Source: Asterias rubens (Eukaryota > Echinodermata > Asteroidea > Forcipulatida > Asteriidae). From it: DNA of 64,000 nucleotides. Location: contig NC_047077.1 in NCBI RefSeq assembly GCF_902459465.1, forward strand, positions 1,736,001 to 1,800,000, in the 5' to 3' direction. This document shows, in pieces, positions 57,401 to 64,000 of the stretch; position 1 is the stretch's first letter; every line of letters begins with the position of its first letter. Both the position numbers and the translations under genes were made by a program. The notes below the pieces were generated by a model. That model ran no database searches, was not told the DNA's origin, and saw only the letters and a program-made list of their open reading frames with translations.

Positions 57401-60400
57401 GATTCTCTTTTATCAGTTGGGGTATCACTGACCCAATTAGGATCAACTAAATGTTCCCGATTTAGATGCACATCTTCCCTGAATGGAACTTTCTTTTCCA
57501 AATGTACATTTCAGATGGCCTCAGAAAGGAATCGTATATATTTTTTATTATTTTTTTTAATAATCCCATTTTGGTTATTAACCTGATCAGAAAATGTGAA
57601 AATTCAAGGTCATCCAGTAGGAAAACTATTCTTAGTATCCTAAGCGTGCTCGAAGAGCTCTCATTTTTAGTAGCCATTTCAGCACTTCCCTTCCAGGGGT
57701 AAGTAATGAGTGGTTTCAATTAAGCGCTCTGCCCATGGGAGCGAGGTTAGGTGTAGCAGTATGTAACCTTGGACTCATTTAACGGAAGACGAAAGCAAAA
57801 ATACAATACATATTATCAAGCTATTTCCCAATAATCCACATGCTACGATGACTGCATTGGAAAATATGAGCAAGTTCGAGAGCGCACATTTAGATACAAA
57901 TTCAAAATGGTGGTATGCAGTTTACCATAGCAACAAGGCAAGCAAAGCACATTATTCTAGCATCATTTACATGCGTACGACATCACAACATACACATTGA
58001 AAGCAGTGAGAGAGAAAAATGGCCGATGAAGAAGGAAAGTTTCTTACGCTGGATGCTTTGGTTTGTTTCTTGCTCTGACGTTCGATGGCTTCGAGCTCGC
58101 CGGCGTATTTCCCTCGTTCTTCCTCAGGGAGACTCTATTAAGTTGAAAAGAATTGAAACAACTATATTTGGTTTGAGGTAACACCATGTGTGTGTCTACT
58201 TGCCAGGTAGATTTTGTACTTTAGAGAACTGTCTTGCTATATATTCTACTATCGCGGAATTCGGGAGACCTCTCAGTTCTGAAAAAACCCTGTTATTAAC
58301 CATGTAGTGAGTTCCTTATCGGTCACAACGTTTTAACTAGCCTGCTCCAGTCATCGTCAACTTTCACAATCATCATTCAATTCCAAGATTGAATCTTGTA
58401 TGAACTTAGTTCCTTCCAGGCAAGGTAAACATGTTTTTCTTCTAATTTCATAGGCCTGTAAGTACAAAAACTAACAGTACTGCTTAGCAGAAACATGTTA
58501 CCAGCCCAAATTACATTCAGTTTGCATTGTAGTGGCTGGTGCCAGACTCGATTTGTGCTTAGCAAAGAAATTGTCAAGCAGTTTTTTCCTGCGTAACAAG
58601 CTTTATGAAATTGGACCCTGTCTGGTACATTGACTTGCTTAGTCACAAGTTATCGCTTAAGTTTGAATTACTCAGACTATAGAGACAGTTGCTGGGTAAA
58701 AAATGGTTCAGGGCAAGCTTTTGTATAGCAACCTCCAGATGAGTGAACCCTGGTACCATTGCACCATACACATTCATTCAGAATTGTGTACGGGTGTTTG
58801 TAGCCTCTTACATAACTATGCAAAAGCTTGCCCCAAATCGTGTTACTTAGCAAAGTGCAAGGCCTGAATTTATATTGTTGAGCATTTTGACATACCTCTA
58901 TGTATTTATCCAGATCTCTTTTGTACATGGATTTAAGCTGCAAACAAGAACAGAACAGGAACTTACAATAACAGTAGTAGAAAATACATTTAATTTTAAA
59001 TCAACCAATAAAAATGACTTATCTTTACAAATTCACATTCTTTATTTTGGGGTTATGGTAGAGCGGAGTATTTTTTAGGATATGGGAGGGTCTGTAGCCA
59101 AAGACAATCAGGGGTTTGAGGTCAAACAAAATTGATGGAATGTCCCAAGCAGTGATTCACATAAAAAATGATGGCATAATTACTTCATTTATCTCTTCAT
59201 TCACAGGTACTTTCACCTCATTTGAAATCTTAGTTCTGATCTTGTGAGATGACGCCACAAACTACTACTAACTACTAGTGGCTTCTTATATAGCACGCAT
59301 ATCTGTCACTCAGTGATGCTCAAGGCGCTTCAACATTCAGTATTTTCCTGTAAGGTATATGGGACTAAGTTTTTGAATTATGAGATCCACTCCTTTTCAG
59401 AGGCACCATGTAATGGTTTACAAGGAGCTGTGGTGCAATTTGCTGCCAGTCAAACCAGGCGAACCCCTTCACTGGGTCCGTTAACGTAAGTTACACAACA
59501 CACATGGCAAACAACAGCTGAACCAACCTTTTCAACACGATCTTTGTAGTCTTGTTTCTTTTTGAGCTCCGTGTTGGACCACAAGGCGCTGCACTCCATC
59601 ATCTTGGCTCTAGTGTTGGATCCCATGTGACCCATCTGCTTCAACATCTCAGAGCAAAACAGATTGTATGCATTCCTGAAATCAAGAGGTTGAACAAATT
59701 AGTTAGTACAAATATTTTCTTTCCAGATTATTACCAAAAAAAATTATCGCGATTTCCAAAATCGTGTTGAGACTTCTTTGTAATTTTGCGCTATAAAGCG
59801 TTGAACACTGTTAACCCCCTCAAAACATTTTTGAAAACCAAAATTTACTTACGCAGGTGGCTTGAATGGTTTACCGTCAACTCCTTCTTTGAGACGGACT
59901 TCTTTCTTGGTGAGAAGTGGTTTCTTAATCTCAGGAACCTTGAAGTTAGGATTCTGCTCCACGTATTCCTCTATCTCTTTCTACAAAGTATTAAAGAGTT
60001 AATAACAGTGGGTTACAGACGTGTCAAAGGTTATGTATTTAATGCAATAGTCTGCTCCTGGTAAAAAGCACCATGAATCTCAAACTCTGGTGTTTCTGAT
60101 CAGTAGAGTGTGGGTTCGAGTCCTGGTCATAACACTTGTGTCTTTCAGCAAGACACTTAACCATAGTGCATGTAAAAGAACCCCATGCCTGATACGTCAC
60201 ATAGGCAAGGAAGGCAATTGCCTCCATGCCCCCTTGTCATTGCCTTGGTGCCCTTGAAATGCTACAGCAGAAATTTACAATTTCCTCTAAGATGCCCTTT
60301 ACCAAGGAGAAAATGCCGTATTGCCCATGCCCTTTTAAAAACGAAGCATAATGTAAGCCTCTTTTTTATGGAAGAGTAGGGGGTTAACTCCAGTATTTCT

Positions 60401-63400
60401 GATTCACTAACAAACACCCTTGTTTACATGTTTCCTCAGGCTTGTGAGCTACAGTGATTGAGTTCACTTATGATGCATCCTTGGTTTCATTACCAGAAAT
60501 AATAACATACACACAGTTATGTTTTGCTTTATGCTGCTTTATAAAATCACTTCCAAAGAGATTGATTTACTGGAAGTCAAGTTTTTTCTATCATGTCATT
60601 CATGCAATAAAGGTAGCGACTGCCACAAACATACATACACATGTGACTATAGATGACCGAGGGTGCTATAATGATATAACTGTATCGTAACACTATTAAT
60701 CAGTAAACCTACCACATATTTGACTTGTTCCTCAAGTGCCTTGTTGATCCACTTCACTCGTTTCTTGTCTACCATAATCTTCCATTCCTCTCTCAGCTGA
60801 GCGTCAAGTTGACCTCTGGTCACCTGTGTCAGGTCAAAGGTCATGATAATGATACATTATTCAATTTATCACCACAGAATGATTCTACTACTTGATACTT
60901 GATGGAAAGTTCTGTCACTACCAACGATTTTGTCACTACAGAATGATTCTGTCTTAATAGAATGATTCTGCCACCACAAAATGATTCTACAACTACAGAA
61001 CAATTCTGCAACTACACAAGGAGTTTGTCATAATAACATGATTATGCCAATACAGAATGATGTTGTCACTACAGAATGATTCTGTCATTATAGAATGATT
61101 CTACAACTAAAAAATGCTTCTGCAACTGCAGAACACCACTGAAGAATGAATTTGTCACTACAGAATGATGTCACAAAAGAATGATTCTGTAATTTCAAAA
61201 TGATTCACTTGTCAATGATTTGTACATACCTCTTTGTCTTCCCTCAGCAACGTCTCAAATCTTTTATTTGCCCACAGCTGATATGGATTCAGAAGCTTAG
61301 GGGGCTTAGGCCCGCCCCCGCCGTGTCTTGAATCCTTCTTGTACTCTGGATGCTCCGCCCTGATAATGAGTATTCATTAGACACAATTAGCACTGACCAA
61401 TGACTGATCAGACTTTTATTTATCATTCTTCTGTATCAAAATACAACCATAAAGTTGTTGTGACTAAAAAACTCAGTTACTTTTAACGAATAATGTCCAG
61501 TATGACTTGTTTTTGAGTAATCACTTGCAACTGCATAAATTTGAATTCCTCAGACTATAGCAACAATTTCTATCTCACTCGGTTCAGGGCAAGCTTTTGT
61601 TTAGCAACCTCTATAGGAACAAACCTTGGTAATATTGTTTTATAAAACACATTAATTAGAAACCGTGTGTGGTTTGCAGCCTCTCATATAACATTGTACA
61701 GGAATAGGTCTCATACTTCAAAACATTGCTCCACAATACCTCACAAAAAAATACTTAATGTTACTGGAGCATCACTGAGTGGCATGTGAGAACTTTATAA
61801 GAAGACCTTATTATTATAAGGTACATGCTGAGAAAAGTATTGACAAAGAAACTTACAGAAATGTGGCCAGCTCTTTCTGGTACATCAGCCTCTGATCGCC
61901 ATATTTCTGGTTGTATTTGGCCTAAAATAAAAAACACAAGAATTAATCAATTAGAAATATCAATTGGTACTTCCGTTGGAAGTCTAAGGGAAACCGGCCT
62001 CAGTGACCTCTATAGAACAAAGGAATATCCACAGAGTGACTGCAACACAACGTCTTCAAGTGTACCTTTTTGTGTTCTGGTAGCTCCTTGAACTTGAGCG
62101 CCAGCGACCTTGAGATCTCATACTGCGGCATCTCTGGATGCTTCTTCTTAAACTTCTTGGCTTTCTCCGAGTAGAACATGAAGAACGGGGTCAAAGGTTG
62201 CTTCGGGAGGTCAGGATGCACCTGTCAATAAATATTCATACATATATTAACCAACTATTTAATAATTTGCATAAGTAGTGTTAACATGTTGCTTTATTTT
62301 AATTACCATGGTTTGATTTTTTTTAACTAAAAATCATTGGAAGAAGCGTGTTCAGTAATCAAGAATTGAAATAATATCTATGTATATTTTGATTTTCTTT
62401 TTTTAATGAAGGTACTAAAAAGCCTAGTTCATACCTCCTGCGAATGTGAAACTAACTTTATAACGTGACACGAAAGAAGATTTGTCCTATGTTCAGCTCC
62501 TGTTAAAGATTAGCAGCAAAAATGGAGCTGTGACATCAAAGTTTGTATTGCATTCACATGAAGTATAACCAGGGGTTTGGACATAAGTTTAAAGTTGTTG
62601 GTTTATAAATACAGCCAAACTCTGTATCCTTAAATACGAAATACGTACCAGTTTACGATGTGAGAACGGATTCTGGACGACCTGTAGTGCATCAGTGATG
62701 ACCTCCGCCATGGTTCGGTATTTACGAATCTAAAAAAAAGAAAAGCAAAATTGTTGCAACTTTAAAAGCTTTTGCGAGGGTTGAACTGAATAACAGCTGA
62801 CAAATGGTCACATTTACAGCGCTGTTAAAAACAAATTAGGTAAGTAAAAGTAAAACAATCTTGCAGCACAATCAACTTTCTTGGCCATTATTAGCTTAGC
62901 AGCTAAAGCTTGACTGTTAAACACACCGTCAATGGGTCCATCTGCGGACCTGGAATTTCATTGTGATTAATTTTGCCTTCTGTTTGTTTGTTTGTTTGTT
63001 TGTTTGTTTGTTTTTATGATCTACCCATCAAGGGAACTCGGTAGTTCCCACAAGGGGATATAAACACCAAGCTGGTAACGGCCAATCTCTTTCATACAAA
63101 CATTAAAAATCAAGAAATTGTGATTCAGTAACTAGATGACAATATTTATTCTAGTCATCGTGGAATCAGCGGTTAGCTTGGGGATTCGAACCCACAACCT
63201 TGTGATTGCAGATCCTGCGGTCTGACCACTTGACGACGGTGACCCTGAACCGCGCTTTATGCAACCCTCAAATCTGAGGTACTTGAAACATACCTCATTC
63301 TGTATGGTGTCCCACTCCTTCTGGCAAACCTCATAGGAAAAGTCCCCAAAAGCCACTTTGCTCCAATCGATCTTGGCAATGCAAACTTTGTAAGAATGCT

Positions 63401-63466
63401 TCTCGGTCTTGGGTGAGTGCTCCTGGATGTTGTTAATAAGCTGGATGCGGTCTTGAAGTGAAAATA
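51481..63466 (-). CDS. UBTF: Nucleolar transcription factor 1 (upstream binding factor), 5' end outside window
   Basis: Eighteen coding exons, high to low: 63294-63466, 62649-62729, 62066-62221, 61857-61921, 61230-61359, 60713-60823, 59853-59980, 59528-59675, 58896-58937, 58048-58134, 56860-57018, 56158-56213, 55788-55893, 55415-55525, 54586-54638, 53633-53822, 52603-52707, 51481-51939. They encode 785 aa plus two bases of a split codon, so at least one 5' exon is missing. UBF binds rDNA promoters and gene bodies and recruits SL1 and Pol I in the nucleolus. Numbered from the first residue here: dimerisation segment (DWSKVAFGDFSYEVCQKEW) 1-84; HMG boxes at about 91-158, 176-245, 274-345 and 378-442; an Asp/Glu run 440-458; a degenerate box 5 at about 475-520; box 6 at about 528-600; and a Ser/Asp/Glu tail of 152 aa (634-785) all in the last exon. 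Exon 57018 starts at TCT after a C/T-rich tract ending CCCAG, the only acceptor seen that keeps phase. Confidence 0.94.
51985..52602. other. UBTF last intron
   Basis: A tRNA-like fragment (AAGGTTGTGGGTTCGAATCC, about 51998-52060) resembles the inverse of 63165-63245. The rest holds no recognised element. Confidence 0.4.
52890..53010 (-). mobile_element. tRNA-SINE fragment
   Basis: TTTACAATGTGCTGTGGCCC, then GCCAATCAAACCAGGAACAC and CACAACACA match the 19356-19640 family. It lies in a UBTF intron. Confidence 0.6.
53160..53265 (+). mobile_element. LINE open-reading-frame fragment
   Basis: The plus-strand reading KFAGHCYHHLKLPVSKLVLW resembles the post-RT segment (AGHC ... SKLVLW) common in non-LTR retrotransposons. 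It is short, antisense to UBTF and intronic. Confidence 0.55.
54738..54982. mobile_element. GGGCCCAATTTCAT-family palindrome (best copy)
   Basis: GGGCCCAATTTCATAGAGCT at the left is mirrored by AGTTCTATGAAATTGGGCCC at the right. Pairing continues through CTTAGCATGAAATTTCTTCC and its inverse. Arms of about 90 bp surround a short loop. It lies in a UBTF intron. Confidence 0.8.
55945..56135 (+). mobile_element. tRNA-derived SINE with GCGCTATATAAG tail
   Basis: GGGTGTCATGTCCGAGTGGT, B box GGGTTCGAATCCTGGTTG, then GTGTCCTTGAGCAA and tail ATGCGCTATATAAGAACTAG with (ATT)n. The tRNA part could fold as a Leu/Ser-type cloverleaf but has the SINE body attached. Confidence 0.8.
56547..56850. repeat. 61-bp minisatellite beside a UBTF donor site
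   Basis: Units start at 56570, 56631, 56692, 56753 and 56814 (GAATCAGTGAGCTTTCAGAT ... GGATTGGTACTGGTATGAAC). They are preceded by (CTGAA)n. The last partial unit stops about 10 bp from the donor of UBTF exon 56860-57018. Confidence 0.9.
57095..57480. repeat. Degenerate short repeat array (CCCAATTAG words)
   Basis: Words such as TCTCCCAATTAG, TATCACTGTCCCA and ATTGGGATCTAC recur irregularly over nearly 400 bp. Both CCCAATT and its inverse AATTGGG occur, so the array can self-pair. It lies in a UBTF intron. Confidence 0.7.
59405..59520 (-). mobile_element. tRNA-SINE fragment
   Basis: CATGTAATGGTTTACAAGG, GCAATTTGCTGCCAGTCAAAC and ACACAACACACATGG match the 19356-19640 family. It ends about 20 bp from the donor of UBTF exon 59528-59675. 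Confidence 0.6.
60065..60190 (+). mobile_element. tRNA-derived SINE fragment
   Basis: AAACTCTGGTGTTTCTGATC, B box GGGTTCGAGTCCTGGTC and ACACTTGTGTCTTTCAGCAA correspond to the 14020-14268 family. It lies in a UBTF intron. Confidence 0.65.
60872..61206. repeat. Degenerate minisatellite (ACAGAATGATTCTG words)
   Basis: About a dozen imperfect units of 20-25 bp read CACTACAGAATGATTCTGT. AGAATGATTCT is itself a near-palindrome. It lies in the intron between UBTF exons 61230-61359 and 60713-60823. Confidence 0.85.
62982..63015 (+). repeat. (GTTT)n microsatellite
   Basis: A pure GTTT run in the intron between the first two UBTF exons of the window. Confidence 0.9.
63165..63245 (-). mobile_element. 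tRNA-like SINE head
   Basis: On the minus strand: GGGTCACCGTCGTCAAGTGG, then GGTTGTGGGTTCGAATCCCC. The B box is perfect but the aminoacyl stem does not pair well. It is intronic in UBTF. Confidence 0.55.
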
Positions 63467-63698
63467 CTAAGAGAAGGAGGGAAGAAATCATGGTTATTGC
63501 CTTGTATTGCATTTCACAAGATTCACTATTTCAGTACACATAATGAATTTCATTTAAACAAGTGTGACTGACACCATGAATTTACACAGTGTACACCAAA
63601 TCATTATCAAATATTCGCCCTACAATTTAAAGTTTCAAAGCTTCAGGTGCTTTATTTTTTAAATTACAATTATTATTCAAGTTTGTAAAAAATTTAAC

Positions 63699-63906
63699 CT
63701 TGGAAGCAGCAGCCACGGGATCACCTTAAGGGAATGCAACTTTTTAATATTAAATATCAAGGAATAAAGCACAAGGGAAACTGACTGGGTATATTTTAAT
63801 CCATTTGGGTTTTAGCAAAAAAAGAATGACTGGCAAGAGCAGGACTTGAACCATGTCCTCCGGATTAACCTTCCGACACTCTACCAACTGAGCTATGCGA
63901 CCCTAT
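63699..63906 (-). mobile_element. tRNA-derived SINE
   Basis: Inverse of the 3944-4147 arrangement: GGTCGCATAGCTCAGTTGGT head with B box GGTTCAAGTCC, and the GGTGATCC module at the other end. It lies in the UBTF intron that runs off the window. Confidence 0.75.
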
Positions 63907-64000
63907 GTTGGTGGTCTAATACTTGATAATATTTATGTTTCTGCTTCCTAGAACAGACACTTTACATCAGGATTTATGGCTGGGAACAGCCCTGTTTCCA

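Noticed and set aside
60872-61206. Regularly spaced repeat that could suggest a CRISPR array
   Set aside because: Units are degenerate, spacing is irregular, and the setting is a UBTF intron in an animal genome.

Overview
This window is eukaryotic and animal: five intron-rich nuclear genes with short exons and GT-AG introns, in AT-rich DNA crowded with SINEs, LINE tails, MITEs and minisatellites. The proteins are clearly metazoan but diverged from vertebrate ones. The repeat families (short TTAA-flanked MITEs, palindromes beginning GGGCCCAATTTCAT, tRNA-derived SINEs with a GCGCTATATAA tail) suggest a marine invertebrate deuterostome, most likely an echinoderm. That assignment is inference; no species is claimed.

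Layout. 1-2860: repeats, ending in a tandem and inverted array of tRNA-like units. 2868-6922 (-): a 7-exon mitochondrial-type crotonase-superfamily gene (304 aa). 6923-7805: divergent promoter region. 7806-21620 (+): TCP1/CCT1, the chaperonin alpha subunit, 12 coding exons, 546 aa. 21621-25902: intergenic MITEs. 25903-33417 (-): DCAF13/Sof1, 10 exons, 445 aa. 33418-35142: second divergent promoter region. 35143-48392 (+): KICS2 (C12orf66), 11 exons, 453 aa, with a dead CR1-like LINE, minisatellites and a 2.1-kb terminal-inverted-repeat element in its introns. 48393-51480: tail-to-tail spacer with the probable UTRs. 51481-63466 (-): UBTF, the Pol I HMG-box factor, 18 exons in the window, with its 5' end beyond base 64000.

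The genes alternate - + - + -, giving two head-to-head pairs (crotonase/TCP1, DCAF13/KICS2) and two tail-to-tail pairs. Three have roles tied to growth: rDNA transcription (UBTF), small-subunit pre-rRNA processing (DCAF13) and nutrient signalling to mTORC1 (KICS2). TCP1 is a general folding factor. Co-regulation is possible but not shown by the sequence.

All exon junctions below were joined by hand, and every coding total is divisible by three after allowing for the truncated UBTF 5' end. I found no complete mobile-element protein, no CRISPR array and no convincing functional tRNA. The most unusual signals are a foldback element built of about a dozen ACTTCGTACC motifs in DCAF13 intron 1, a 175-bp hairpin 15 nt past the crotonase stop codon, duplicated exon or splice-site fragments in DCAF13, KICS2 and UBTF, and a hAT-like element inside a hairpin-bearing minisatellite.
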